Shown here: in pieces, positions 1 through 8,140 of the stretch
Layout: each line of letters opens with the position of its first letter
Position numbering within the stretch: position 1 is the first letter of the stretch
Assembly (NCBI RefSeq): GCF_028368975.1
Contig: NZ_JAQNDM010000002.1
Location: 3,048,007 to 3,112,006, forward strand
Length of the DNA stretch: 64,000 bases
Source of the DNA: Stigmatella ashevillena
GTDB lineage: Bacteria; Myxococcota; Myxococcia; Myxococcales; Myxococcaceae
Reading direction: 5' to 3'
Program-made: the position numbers and the translations under genes
The notes under the pieces: model-generated
What the model saw: the letters and a program-made list of their open reading frames with translations, nothing else
Database searches by the model: none
What the model was told of the DNA's origin: nothing

Positions 1-142
1 TGCGAGCGCTCAGCTCTCGCAGGGCTTCCTCGCCATCCGCCACGGCACGCACCTCATAACCATGGTCGGTGAGCACCAGGGTGAGCACATGGCGGATGGA
101 GGGCTCGTCGTCAGCAACGAGAATGGAGCGAAAGAGAGGCAT
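1..142 (-). CDS. pilR2: PilR2 response regulator, N-terminal 47 residues (partial)
   Basis: The frame reads from an ATG at 142 to the window edge and gives the first 47 residues of a receiver domain. The acidic pair (ADDEP) is present; the phosphorylated Asp lies beyond the edge. It is 49 bases downstream of a histidine kinase gene on the same strand and next to pilD. The M. xanthus pil cluster has a second two-component pair, PilS2/PilR2, at this place, so the name rests on context. The effector domain cannot be seen, so an NtrC type is inferred. Confidence 0.7.
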   Translation of the reverse strand, partial: MPLFRSILVADDEPSIRHVLTLVLTDHGYEVRAVADGEEALRELSAR

Positions 143-191
143 GGGCACCGGGAATCATCCCCCAGCGTCCTGACGCAAGGTAGTTCCCTGC

Positions 192-1310
192 TCAGGCGGC
201 CGTCAGACAGAGGGTAAACCGGGCGCCTCCCTCCGGGCGGTTCTCCGCGACCAGCTTCCCCCCCATGCCCTGCGCCAGGTGGAGCGAGACGGCCAATCCC
301 AGCCCCGTCCCCTTCCCGTCCTTCGTGGTGAAAAACGGCTCGAAAAGACGCGCCATCACGTCGGCCGAGAGGCCCGGGCCCCCATCCTCCACCCTCAACC
401 ACACCTCGCCCCCCTCTCGGAGGGTGGACACCCGCACGGGTCCCTGCCCGCCCATGGCCTGCGCGGCGTTCAAGAGGAGGTTGATGACAATCTGGGAGAC
501 CGGGCCCGGGTCGGCGCGTGCCAGCAGCCCGGGTTCCAGCGCGAAGCTCACCTCCACGCGCGACAGCTCCGGCCCCGCGCGCACCAGCCTCACGCAGGTC
601 TCCGCCACCTGGCCCATGTCCACGGGCGCCAACGGTCCAGAGCGCGGACGCCCCAGATCCAGCAACCCTCGGACGATGCCGTCGATGCGGTGCACCTCAT
701 GATCGATCCGGTCCAGGAAGTCCTTCAGCTCGGGGGTGGTCGCGCGCATCCGCGCCAACGAGAGGTAACCGAGAATCCCCGCCAGCGGGTTGCCCACCTC
801 ATGCGCCACGCCCGCGGCCAGACGCCCCACGGTCGCCAGTCGCTCGGCGGACACCAGTTCCGTCTGGGCGCGCGACAACCGCACATTGGCCTGCTGGAGT
901 GCCTCCAACTGCGAGCGGGTCAAGGCTTGCTCCCGGCGCAGGGCCTCCGCCATCCGGTTCAACGCGCTCTGGATGCGTGAGAGGAGGGGCCCTCCCTGAG
1001 AGATCGGCGTCAAGTCCAGCTCGAGCCGTTCCAACTGCCCCATGGCCCGTTCCGTGGCCCGCAGCGGACGCCCGACGGTGAGATCCAGCACGATGTACGC
1101 CAGGATCACCAACACCATCAGATCCAACCCGAGCGCGAAGGGGAGAAAGCCGCGCAAACGCGTCAGCACCGCTTCCTCGGTGCCTTGGGAAGGCACCCAC
1201 CGGCGCGCCACGTCCATCAGGTAGAGCAACGTGGGCAGCAGGGTGAGCCACGACAGGCCCGTGGCCAGTGAGCCCAGGAGAAACGCCACGCTGGCGATGC
1301 GCCACTTCAT
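192..1310 (-). CDS. pilS2: PilS2-like sensor histidine kinase
   Basis: Membrane histidine kinase of 372 residues. Two hydrophobic segments near the N-terminus (about 7-32 and 58-80) flank a short periplasmic loop. They are followed by a linker or coiled coil, a HisKA domain with the H-box GVAHEVGNPL, and a HATPase domain with N-box NLLLNAAQAM, G1 box DGGPGL, F-box FEPFFTTK and G2 box GTGLGL. All catalytic boxes look intact. The input domain is minimal: there is no PAS domain, unlike the PilS encoded further on. It lies between pilD (16-base gap) and the partial pilR2, so pilD-pilS2-pilR2 is probably one leftward operon. The family autophosphorylates on the His and passes phosphate to its cognate regulator. 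Assignment as PilS2 rests on this position. Confidence 0.8.
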   Translation of the reverse strand: MKWRIASVAFLLGSLATGLSWLTLLPTLLYLMDVARRWVPSQGTEEAVLTRLRGFLPFALGLDLMVLVILAYIVLDLTVGRPLRATERAMGQLERLELDLTPISQGGPLLSRIQSALNRMAEALRREQALTRSQLEALQQANVRLSRAQTELVSAERLATVGRLAAGVAHEVGNPLAGILGYLSLARMRATTPELKDFLDRIDHEVHRIDGIVRGLLDLGRPRSGPLAPVDMGQVAETCVRLVRAGPELSRVEVSFALEPGLLARADPGPVSQIVINLLLNAAQAMGGQGPVRVSTLREGGEVWLRVEDGGPGLSADVMARLFEPFFTTKDGKGTGLGLAVSLHLAQGMGGKLVAENRPEGGARFTLCLTAA

Positions 1311-1326
1311 GGCACCTGGAGATGGC

Positions 1327-2343
1327 TCACGGCAGGCCCCCCACCAGCATCGCGAGATTGGGGGGCAAGACCTCGGTCAGCCAAGGGCCCAGCAACAGGA
1401 TCTCCAGGCCCGCCAGGGCCAACCACGGACCAAAGGGGATGTTCGTCTTGCCCGGGACCCAGTCGACCTCCTGCCCTGCCTCATCCTTCGGCTCGTCCGG
1501 GATGGGCTGGAACAACAAGCAGACGGGAACACCGATCAGGCGGCGCCACCAGGACAAGCCAGGCTTCAGAAACTCCCACGTCATCGTCAGCTCGGGCTCG
1601 GGCGCCTCCTGCTCCTCCTGCCGGGCAGTGCCCTGCCCCTCTGCCCGAGGGCCGGCCCGCCCGGTGAGGGCGATCAACAAGATGCCCACCACCGCGCCCT
1701 GGAACGACGAGAGAAAGAGGATCCCCAGCAACGAGCGCCACGTCAGGAAGCCCCCCAGCATCGCCACCAAGTACTTGTCACCGCCGCCCAACGCCTCCTT
1801 CCCCAACAACTTCCACCCCAGGTACTCCATCAACCGGAAGACCAGGAACCCTACCGCCGCCCCCACCGCCGCATCGCGCAGCGCCTCCGCCCCTTGCACT
1901 CCCGCCAGCCCCACCCCCAGGACAATTCCCGGCACCGTGAGCGAGAAGGGAAGGATCCAATGCTCCAGATCAATAAAGGTGAGCGGGATCAACAAGGTGA
2001 TGAGCACGAGCCCGGACACCAGCTCCCAGGAGACGCCCAAGCGCCGCAGGCAGGCCAGAAAGAGCAGCCCGGTGGCCAGTTCCACCAGCGGATAACGGGC
2101 AGAGATGGGCGCCCCACACCCCCGGCAGCGTCCCCGGAGCACCAACCACGACACGAGCGGGATGTTGTCGTACCAGGTGAGCGTATAGCCACACTTCGGG
2201 CAGCGCGAGCGGGGCCGAACGATGCTTTGGCCAGCGGGGACGCGGGCGATGACGACATTCAGGAAGCTGCCAACGCACAGGCCCACGATGAAGAGCCAGA
2301 TCGCCAGCAACGCAGTCGGAAAGGGGGTCAGCTCCGGGTCCAT
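1327..2343 (-). CDS. pilD: Prepilin peptidase / N-methyltransferase PilD
   Basis: Inner-membrane A24 aspartic protease that cleaves the prepilin leader before the conserved Phe and methylates the new N-terminus. Visible are the cytoplasmic zinc tetracysteine (C48, C51, C73, C76) and both catalytic aspartates, D125 in FIDLEHW and D189 in GGGDK (normally GxGD), set among multiple membrane helices. The C-terminal motif IPFGPWLALAG is present but is pushed away from the preceding helix by an insertion of about 85 mostly polar residues (roughly 208-290). The protein is 338 residues against about 290 in enterobacterial and pseudomonad PilD. It shares its upstream region with the divergent pilA, its main substrate. 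Confidence 0.93.
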   Translation of the reverse strand: MDPELTPFPTALLAIWLFIVGLCVGSFLNVVIARVPAGQSIVRPRSRCPKCGYTLTWYDNIPLVSWLVLRGRCRGCGAPISARYPLVELATGLLFLACLRRLGVSWELVSGLVLITLLIPLTFIDLEHWILPFSLTVPGIVLGVGLAGVQGAEALRDAAVGAAVGFLVFRLMEYLGWKLLGKEALGGGDKYLVAMLGGFLTWRSLLGILFLSSFQGAVVGILLIALTGRAGPRAEGQGTARQEEQEAPEPELTMTWEFLKPGLSWWRRLIGVPVCLLFQPIPDEPKDEAGQEVDWVPGKTNIPFGPWLALAGLEILLLGPWLTEVLPPNLAMLVGGLP

Positions 2344-2377
2344 GATGAGGTTCGCGAGGCTAGCCCTTCCCGCTCAG

Positions 2378-2413
2378 GTGCCCAAATTCGTCGCCGAGTG
2401 CCAAAATTTGTCG
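2378..2413. promoter_or_regulatory. Tandem direct repeat upstream of pilA, candidate PilR enhancer site
   Basis: Two 16-base copies, GTGCCCAAATTCGTCG (2378-2393) and GTGCCAAAATTTGTCG (2398-2413), match at 14 of 16 positions and start exactly 20 bases apart, about two helical turns. They lie 76-111 bases upstream of the sigma-54 -24 element, a usual distance for an NtrC-type activator. The second copy carries TTTGTC, close to the (C/G)TGTC core reported for PilR sites in other bacteria. PilR binding is an inference. Confidence 0.55.
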
Positions 2414-2488
2414 ATCTCGCGGGAAGCCCCTCGATTCCCTTTTCTGCCGATCCGAAAGGATCAAGCCACTTAGCCCCCCTGGCGTGGA

Positions 2489-2504
2489 TGGCGCGACCTT
2501 TGCT
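2489..2504 (+). promoter_or_regulatory. Sigma-54 promoter of pilA
   Basis: TGGCGC-N5-TTGCT matches the -24/-12 consensus, with GG (2490-2491) and GC (2502-2503) separated by exactly 10 bases. Transcription would start near 2515, leaving a leader of about 47 bases before the pilA ATG. pilA in M. xanthus is known to be sigma-54 and PilR dependent, and pilR and pilS are present in this window. Confidence 0.85.
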
Positions 2505-2561
2505 ATGTCTAGAACCCGTCGTTCACCCCCAGTCCTCGCCGACTGTAAGGAGCACCAGATC

Positions 2562-3215
2562 ATGACCCAGACCCGTCGCAACCGTGGCTTTACCCTCATC
2601 GAGCTGATGATCGTGGTCGCCATCATCGGCATCCTGGCGGCCATCGCCATCCCGAACTTCATCCGGTTCCAGGCCCGCGCCCGTCAGTCCGAGGTGAACA
2701 CCAACCTCAAGAGCCTCTTCACGGGTCTGCGCACCCAGCAGAAGAAGCCGCCCGAGAGCATCCGCGCCACCGGCTTCGCCCCCGAGCGTGGCAACCGCTA
2801 CACCTACAAGATTGGCGACTGCGGTGCCACCGAGGACCGCACCAACATCGACGCTGAGCAGCACAACGACGACACCTGCATCGGCGCCGACGTGTTCAAG
2901 TTCGGCACCGGCTTCCCCGACGGTGGCAAGTTCGAGACCATCCAGCTGTCCTCCGCCACCTGGAACGCCAAGGGCACGGCCAACGGCCTGAGCGTGGACC
3001 CCGGCATCGAGGGTGACAACGCGAGCTGGGACTTCCTGGCCTACGCCGCGGGCGACGTGGACAACACCATCGAGAACGACGCGTCCGACAGCTGGTCGAT
3101 CGCCTCCGCGGACGGCAACCTGCAGTCGGTTTGCCCTGCGGTCACCGAGCCCGAGGCCGTTGCCGCCGGCGAGCCGTTCAACATCAGCAACGACGTGAAC
3201 TGCGGCGCCCCGTAA
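2562..3215 (+). CDS. pilA: Type IV major pilin PilA
   Basis: Prepilin of 217 residues, the subunit of the retractile pilus that drives S-motility. The start is ATG 2562, preceded by the Shine-Dalgarno sequence TAAGGAG; it gives a short basic leader (MTQTRRNRG) followed by the cleavage site G|FTLIELM with Glu5 and the hydrophobic alpha-1 helix. An upstream in-frame ATG (2484) lies at or before the promoter and is not used. The globular part carries four cysteines, two mid-protein (GDCGAT, DTCIGA) and two near the C-terminus (SVCPAV, VNCGAP), consistent with two disulfides including the D-region loop. A strong terminator follows. The gene is the first of a pilA-pilA2-pilG-pilH-pilI block. Confidence 0.96.
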   Translation: MTQTRRNRGFTLIELMIVVAIIGILAAIAIPNFIRFQARARQSEVNTNLKSLFTGLRTQQKKPPESIRATGFAPERGNRYTYKIGDCGATEDRTNIDAEQHNDDTCIGADVFKFGTGFPDGGKFETIQLSSATWNAKGTANGLSVDPGIEGDNASWDFLAYAAGDVDNTIENDASDSWSIASADGNLQSVCPAVTEPEAVAAGEPFNISNDVNCGAP

Positions 3216-3242
3216 TTTCGCTTCACAGCACTTCGCTTAGAG

Positions 3243-3280
3243 CAGGCCGGGATGAGCACTCATCCCGGCCTGTTTTATTT
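3243..3280 (+). terminator. Intrinsic terminator after pilA
   Basis: A perfect 14-bp stem (3243-3256 with 3259-3272; CAGGCCGGGATGAG and its complement), with CA at the tip, is followed directly by TTTTATTT (3273-3280). The Shine-Dalgarno sequence of the next pilin begins at 3281, so there is no room for a promoter between terminator and gene. Confidence 0.92.
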
Positions 3281-3295
3281 GAAGGAGGAACTCAC

Positions 3296-3934
3296 GTGCT
3301 CCGGCGTCCCCAGAACGGTTTCACGCTCATTGAGCTGATGATCGTGGTGGCCATCATCGGCATCCTCGCAGCCATTGCCATCCCCAGCTTTCTTCGCTTC
3401 CAGGCCCGTGCCCGGCAATCCGAAGTCAACGCCAACCTCAAGTCGCTGTTCACCGGCATGAGGACCTTGGCCAAGCGGCCTCAAGCGGAGATTCGCGTCC
3501 CCGGTTTTGCTCCCGAACGGGGCAACCGCTACAGCTACTACATGGCCGCCACCTGCACGGCCGCCGAGATCCGCGACACCATCGATGCGGAGCCGCACGA
3601 CAACGACGACTGCATTCAGTCGGACCGGTTCAAGTTCGGACTGGACATGCCGGCCCAGTTCGAAAGGGTCGTGCCCACCACGTTGGAATGGGCCGGCCGC
3701 GCGACCGCCAGCGGCATGGGGGCCCAAGCCGGGCTTTATGGGAACGGCCTCGAATGGGACTTCCTCAGCTACGCGGCGGGCGATGTCGACGGCACGTTCA
3801 CGGACTCCGCGGATACGTGGCTCATCTCCTCATCGGATGGACGGATCCAGCCTGTCTGCCCGAGCTCGTCGGAGCCGTTTGCCACCGCCGCGGGAGAGCC
3901 GTTCAACGTCAGCAACGACGTGGATTGCGACTAG
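3296..3934 (+). CDS. Second PilA-type pilin
   Basis: A 212-residue type IV prepilin paralogous to the one just upstream. The start is GTG 3296, set by GAAGGAGG at 3281-3288. The leader is MLRRPQNG and the mature protein begins FTLIELMIVVAIIGILAAIA. The alpha-1 helix and the segment up to about residue 55 are nearly the same as in PilA. The globular domain diverges but keeps the four cysteines (ATCTAA, DDCIQ, PVCPSS, DVDCD). It may be a minor or alternative pilin co-assembled with PilA. Its only visible route of expression is readthrough of the terminator that ends 15 bases before its start, or a promoter hidden inside pilA. Confidence 0.92.
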   Translation: MLRRPQNGFTLIELMIVVAIIGILAAIAIPSFLRFQARARQSEVNANLKSLFTGMRTLAKRPQAEIRVPGFAPERGNRYSYYMAATCTAAEIRDTIDAEPHDNDDCIQSDRFKFGLDMPAQFERVVPTTLEWAGRATASGMGAQAGLYGNGLEWDFLSYAAGDVDGTFTDSADTWLISSSDGRIQPVCPSSSEPFATAAGEPFNVSNDVDCD

Positions 3935-3955
3935 GCAGGCCAGGGCCTGGCCTGC
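3935..3955 (+). other. Hairpin after second pilin gene
   Basis: The inverted repeat GCAGGCCAG-GGC-CTGGCCTGC begins on the base after the stop codon: 9-bp stem, 3-base loop, no T-tract. It could be an RNA-stabilising or pausing hairpin at the pilin/pilG boundary rather than a classical terminator. Confidence 0.5.
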
Positions 3956-4015
3956 GCCTCTGCTCCAAACCACTCCCCCGTTGGCCGGATCGCGGATAAG
4001 GTATTCGGTACCGCA

Positions 4016-4957
4016 ATGAAGTTGCTCATCCCTCTGACACTCTTCAGCGTGGGACTTGGCGCGGTGGCCGTGTTGTCCGAGCCGCCGCGTGAGCCCCCGC
4101 GGGGCCCTTATCAAGCGCCCCTGCTTCCCCGGCTCGAGATGCTGCGCGTCGTCGGAGCGGGGCAACGCTCGCTCGTGACGGACTACTACTGGCTTCAGGC
4201 CATCCAGGCCGCGGGGCGCGGGGGGCAGAGCCGCGAGAACACGCGTTACCTGGATCTCTTCTACTACTCGGATCTGGTCACGGACCTGGACCCGCAGTTC
4301 CTGAAGGTCTACCTGTACGCGGGCAACACCATTCCCACCAACCTCGGCCGCGAGACGTGGGTGAATACCAACGAGGCGCGGAAGATCCTCGAAAAAGGGG
4401 TGAAGCACTTCCCCAAGGACTCCACCCTGCGCCTGTTCCTGGCCTACAACCTGAGCTACTTCCACAACGAGCATGCCGCCGCCGCGGAGCATCTGCGGAT
4501 TGCGGCCTCGCTGCCCAACGCGAACCGGTACGTGCCCGAAATGGCCTCGCGCATGCTCGCGTTCAACCGCCGCTTCGACGCTGCCCTCGCGCTGGCGGAG
4601 TCCTTCCGGGATTCCGAGCAGGATCCCGAGATGCGTCAGATGTTCGAAGAGCGGGTCCAGGAGATCTACCGGGAGCGGGTCCTCATTCAGGTGGATGACG
4701 CCATCAAGGCCTTCCAGGAACGGGAGAAGCGGCTGCCCCAGTCCATTGGCGAGCTGGTGTCGAAGGGAGATCTCCCCCGCGCACCGCAGGATCCGATGGG
4801 CGGCGTCATCTACATCGCCGAGGATGGGCGCAGCTCCTCGACCTCCAGCACCCTGCGCCTGGAGCCCATCGACTACCGCAAGAAAGCCCTCGAGAAGGAA
4901 GCCAAGGAAGCCAAGGAAGCCGCATCCGCCAACCAGGAAGCACCGAACGCCCCATGA
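4016..4957 (+). CDS. pilG: PilG, TPR-like protein of the pilus ABC module
   Basis: 313-residue protein with an N-terminal hydrophobic anchor or signal (about residues 1-21), a helical TPR-like body rich in Tyr and Leu, and a charged Lys/Glu/Ala C-terminal tail. It sits directly before an ABC ATPase and an ABC permease and downstream of pilA, which is the known setting of pilG in M. xanthus, where pilG, pilH and pilI are needed for pilus formation. It overlaps pilH by 4 bases (ATGA), so the genes are translationally coupled. The biochemical role is unknown; an accessory factor of the PilHI transporter is inferred. Confidence 0.85.
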   Translation: MKLLIPLTLFSVGLGAVAVLSEPPREPPRGPYQAPLLPRLEMLRVVGAGQRSLVTDYYWLQAIQAAGRGGQSRENTRYLDLFYYSDLVTDLDPQFLKVYLYAGNTIPTNLGRETWVNTNEARKILEKGVKHFPKDSTLRLFLAYNLSYFHNEHAAAAEHLRIAASLPNANRYVPEMASRMLAFNRRFDAALALAESFRDSEQDPEMRQMFEERVQEIYRERVLIQVDDAIKAFQEREKRLPQSIGELVSKGDLPRAPQDPMGGVIYIAEDGRSSSTSSTLRLEPIDYRKKALEKEAKEAKEAASANQEAPNAP

Positions 4958-5925
4958 GCGCCAACGACACACTGGCCATTGAGACCCGGGACCTGTCGAA
5001 GACGTATCGGCTGGGATTCTGGATGAACAAACGGGTGCTCGCCCTGCAAGGGCTCACCCTGAACATCCAGCCGGGGCAGGTGTATGGATTGCTCGGCCCC
5101 AACGGGGCTGGCAAGTCCACCACCATCAAGATCCTGATGAACCTCGTCCAGGCGACGAGCGGCTCGGCCGCCATCTTCGGGCACGCGCCGGACTCCAAGG
5201 AGGCCCGCCGCAACGTCGGCTTCCTGCCCGAGAATCCCGCGCCGTACGAGTACCTGACGGGCGAGGAGTTCGTGCGGCTGGCAGGCCAGCTCGTGGGCCT
5301 GAGCGGCCAGGAGCTGGACCAGCGCGTCAAGGAAGTGCTGGGAGCGGTGGGCATGTCCCGGACCGCGGGCCTGCAGATCCGCCGCTACTCCAAGGGCATG
5401 GTCCAGCGCATTGGCCTGGCGCAGGCCATCGTGGGGCGCCCCAAGCTGCTGGTGCTGGACGAGCCGACCAGCGGGTTGGATCCCGTGGGACGGCGAGAAA
5501 TCCGGGACCTCATCCTCCAGGAGCGCGAGCGCGGCACCACGGTGCTCTTCTGCACCCACATCATTCCGGACGTGGAGGCGCTCTGTAACCGGGTCGCGGT
5601 GCTGGTCAATGGACGGCTGGCCCGGGAAGGCAGCGTGCAGGAGCTGCTCACCACGCAGGTGCCGGTGGTGGAGCTGACCATCGAGGGCCTGGGCTTGGAG
5701 GCCGTACGGGGCCTGGGCCATCCGCTCGAACAGGCGCAGGACCTGACCAACCGTATCCTGGTCCGTGCTGGCAACGCACACGTGCAGCCGCTGCTCAAGA
5801 GCGTGCTGGAGGCGGGTGGCCGGGTCACTCAGCTCCAGTCGGCCCGCTTCTCCCTGGAGGATCTGTTCCTCCAGGCGATGAGCGAGGCCCGGCATGGGAC
5901 CGTGGGAGGAGAAATCACATCATGA
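4954..5925 (+). CDS. pilH: PilH, ABC transporter ATPase
   Basis: 323-residue ABC ATPase. It has Walker A GPNGAGKST, a Q-loop region, a signature that reads YSKGM rather than LSGGQ (common in this exporter subfamily), Walker B LLVLDEP, the D-loop GLDP and the H-loop His in FCTHI. About 90 residues beyond the nucleotide-binding core form a C-terminal extension. The start overlaps the end of pilG and the stop overlaps the start of pilI, so PilH and PilI are probably made in fixed ratio as the motor and pore of one transporter. The cargo is unknown. Confidence 0.92.
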   Translation: MSANDTLAIETRDLSKTYRLGFWMNKRVLALQGLTLNIQPGQVYGLLGPNGAGKSTTIKILMNLVQATSGSAAIFGHAPDSKEARRNVGFLPENPAPYEYLTGEEFVRLAGQLVGLSGQELDQRVKEVLGAVGMSRTAGLQIRRYSKGMVQRIGLAQAIVGRPKLLVLDEPTSGLDPVGRREIRDLILQERERGTTVLFCTHIIPDVEALCNRVAVLVNGRLAREGSVQELLTTQVPVVELTIEGLGLEAVRGLGHPLEQAQDLTNRILVRAGNAHVQPLLKSVLEAGGRVTQLQSARFSLEDLFLQAMSEARHGTVGGEITS

Positions 5926-6692
5926 TGCGGCCGTTCCTCGCGCTCACGCTCAATGGCTTCCGGGAGGCCCGCCGCAACCGGGTGACCGTGGTGGTCGGCG
6001 CCTTCGCGTTCGGCCTCCTGGTGGCCTCCACGCTGCTCACCAACCTGAGTGTCTCCACGTTCGACCGGGTGCTCACCGACGTGGGCCTGGGCGTGATGAG
6101 CATCGTCCTGGTGCTGCTCGCCATCTTCCTGTCCAGCGGCATGCTGAGCCGGGAAATCGAGCGCAAGACGCTCTTCCTCATCGTCTCCAAGCCCATCTCC
6201 CGGAGCCTGTTCCTCACCGCCCGCTTCGCGGGGAACATGCTGACGCTGGGGGTGCTGCTGGTGGCCATGGGGGTGCTCTTCTTCGCCCAGGTGGCGCTCT
6301 ATGGCACGCTCATCACCGAGGCCCAGCTCGTGGCCATTGGCATGCTCTTCTTCGAGCTGCTGGTGCTCAGCAGCATCGGCTTCGCGATGTCGAGCTTCTC
6401 CAGCCAGATGGTGTCCGCGACGGTGACGGTGGGCGCGTACTTCGCCGGGCACCTCAGTGGGGACATCTACGAGCTGTCGAGCAAGGCGGAGAGCGCTGCC
6501 TTCCAGTGGCTGGGCAAAGCCGTCTACTACGCGCTGCCCAACCTCTCGCGGCTCAACTACCGCGTCCAGGCGACGTACGAGCTGCCCACCCCCCTGGGAG
6601 AGCTCGTCCCGTCCATGCTCTACGCGGTGGCCTATGCCACGGTGATGATCGTCATCGCGGTCGTCCTCTTCTCGCGCCGCGACTTCAAGTAG
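5922..6692 (+). CDS. pilI: PilI, ABC transporter permease
   Basis: 256-residue integral membrane protein with about six hydrophobic helices, of the ABC-2 type. A conserved cytoplasmic stretch (SGMLSREIERKTLFLIVSK) lies between helices 2 and 3, as in ABC-2 permeases. It overlaps the ATPase gene by 4 bases and is the last gene of the pilA-pilA2-GHI block. It ends 50 bases from the convergent pilR. Confidence 0.9.
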   Translation: MMRPFLALTLNGFREARRNRVTVVVGAFAFGLLVASTLLTNLSVSTFDRVLTDVGLGVMSIVLVLLAIFLSSGMLSREIERKTLFLIVSKPISRSLFLTARFAGNMLTLGVLLVAMGVLFFAQVALYGTLITEAQLVAIGMLFFELLVLSSIGFAMSSFSSQMVSATVTVGAYFAGHLSGDIYELSSKAESAAFQWLGKAVYYALPNLSRLNYRVQATYELPTPLGELVPSMLYAVAYATVMIVIAVVLFSRRDFK

Positions 6693-6698
6693 CCCCTC

Positions 6699-6729
6699 GG
6701 GCCCTGCCGCCTGGCGCGGCAACGGCCCC
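6699..6729. terminator. Possible bidirectional hairpin between pilI and pilR
   Basis: The inverted repeat has an inner 6-bp stem TGCCGC/GCGGCA around CTGGC and an outer GGGCC/GGCCC pair. It lies in the 50-base convergent gap and has no T-tract on either strand, so it may need Rho or act only as an RNA end. Confidence 0.35.
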
Positions 6730-6742
6730 CTGCTGGCAGGCC

Positions 6743-8140
6743 CTACCCGCCTGCCGGCTCGCCTCCATCCTCGCGATCCGACAGGCCGTGCTTGGCCAGC
6801 CGGTACCGAAAGGAGCGGAAGCTCAGGCCCAGCAACTCCGCCGCGCGCGTCTTCACCCCTTCCGAGCGCTGAAGCGCGGCCACGAGGTAGCGCCGCTCCG
6901 CATCATCCAAGTGACGCTCGAGCGAGAAGCCCACCGGCAGCGTCACCTCGCTCACCACCTGAGGCTCTGGCTCACGCTCTCCCCTCAGGGCGGAGGGCAA
7001 GGTGTCCGGCCCCAGCGCGTCGCTGTCGGCGAGCGTGGCCGCGCGCTCCACGATGTTCTGCAACTGGCGCACGTTGCCCGGAAAGGCGTAGCGCTCCAGC
7101 ACCTGCACCGCCTCGGGAGAGAACTCCAGGTTGGGCCGCCCCAACTCCTCGCGCATCTTCGCCAGGAAGTGCCTCGCCAGCAGCCCGATGTCCCCCTGCC
7201 GCTCCCGCAGGGGAGGCAAGTCCACGGTGATGACATTGAGCCGGTAGAGCAGATCCTCCCGGAACCGCCCCGCCTTCACCTCGGCCTCCAGCCGCTTGTT
7301 GGTGGCGGCCACCACCCGAGCCTGAAAGGGCACCTCGGTGGAGCTGCCCACGGGCTTCACCCGCCGCTCCTGCAGCACGCGCAGCAGCTTCACCTGCGTG
7401 GCGAGCGGCACCTCGCCAATCTCGTCGAGGAACACCGTGCCCTCTCCCGCCGAGACGAGGATACCGGACCGGTCCGCCTGAGCGCCCGTGAAGGCGCCCT
7501 TCACGTGACCAAACAGCTCGCTCTCCAGGACGCCCTCGTTCAACGCCGCGCAGTTGACGGGCAGGAACGGAGCGCCAGCCCGGGTGCTGCGCAAGTGGAG
7601 CGCCCGCGCCACCAGCTCCTTGCCCGTGCCACTCTCTCCCGTGATGAGGACGGTGGTCCGGCTGGGGGCCACCTTCTCCACCAGCCCCCAGACCGCCTTC
7701 ATCGACTGGCTCTCCCCCACCCACAGCCCGCCCCGGCCTCCGCTCAGGGAACGGCGCAGTTGCCGGTTCTCCTCGCGCAGCCCTCGTTTCTCCAGGGCCT
7801 TCTGAACGAGCAGCTTGAGCTCCTCGTTGTCGAACGGCTTGCAGATGTAGTCGTAGGCGCCAGCCCTCATGGCCTCCACGGCGGCCGCGGGCGTGCCGAA
7901 GGCGGTGATGAGGACGACCTCGGGCGGGGCAGAGAGCGCGCGGGCCGCCTTGAGCACGTTCAAGCCACTGCCCTGCCCCAGCTTCATGTCCGAGATGACC
8001 ACGTCCACGCCGCTTCCACCCAGCGTCTCGATGGCCGTCTTCTCGTTGCCCGCGAGGCTGACGCGATAACCCACCCGTGTCAGCAGCACCTCGAGGTACT
8101 CGCGCATTGACAGCTCGTCATCCACTACCAGCACGTGCAC
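6743..8140 (-). CDS. pilR: PilR, NtrC-type sigma-54 activator
   Basis: 465-residue enhancer-binding protein. The receiver domain (about 1-115) has phospho-acceptor D51 in VVISDMKLG. The AAA+ domain has Walker A GESGTGKE, the sigma-54 contact loop GAFTGA and Walker B GTVFLDE, with the arginine-finger region intact. A Fis-type helix-turn-helix (KTRAAELLGLSFRSFRYRL) lies near the C-terminus. It should activate the pilA sigma-54 promoter about 4 kb away on the other strand. Its start lies inside the end of pilS (23-base overlap), so kinase and regulator are translationally coupled. Confidence 0.95.
   Translation of the reverse strand: MHVLVVDDELSMREYLEVLLTRVGYRVSLAGNEKTAIETLGGSGVDVVISDMKLGQGSGLNVLKAARALSAPPEVVLITAFGTPAAAVEAMRAGAYDYICKPFDNEELKLLVQKALEKRGLREENRQLRRSLSGGRGGLWVGESQSMKAVWGLVEKVAPSRTTVLITGESGTGKELVARALHLRSTRAGAPFLPVNCAALNEGVLESELFGHVKGAFTGAQADRSGILVSAGEGTVFLDEIGEVPLATQVKLLRVLQERRVKPVGSSTEVPFQARVVAATNKRLEAEVKAGRFREDLLYRLNVITVDLPPLRERQGDIGLLARHFLAKMREELGRPNLEFSPEAVQVLERYAFPGNVRQLQNIVERAATLADSDALGPDTLPSALRGEREPEPQVVSEVTLPVGFSLERHLDDAERRYLVAALQRSEGVKTRAAELLGLSFRSFRYRLAKHGLSDREDGGEPAGG

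Noticed and set aside
2484-2561. Upstream ATG (2484) as the start of pilA
   Set aside because: It lies before the sigma-54 promoter and would replace the short basic prepilin leader with 26 unrelated residues; ATG 2562 has a ribosome site and gives the normal leader.
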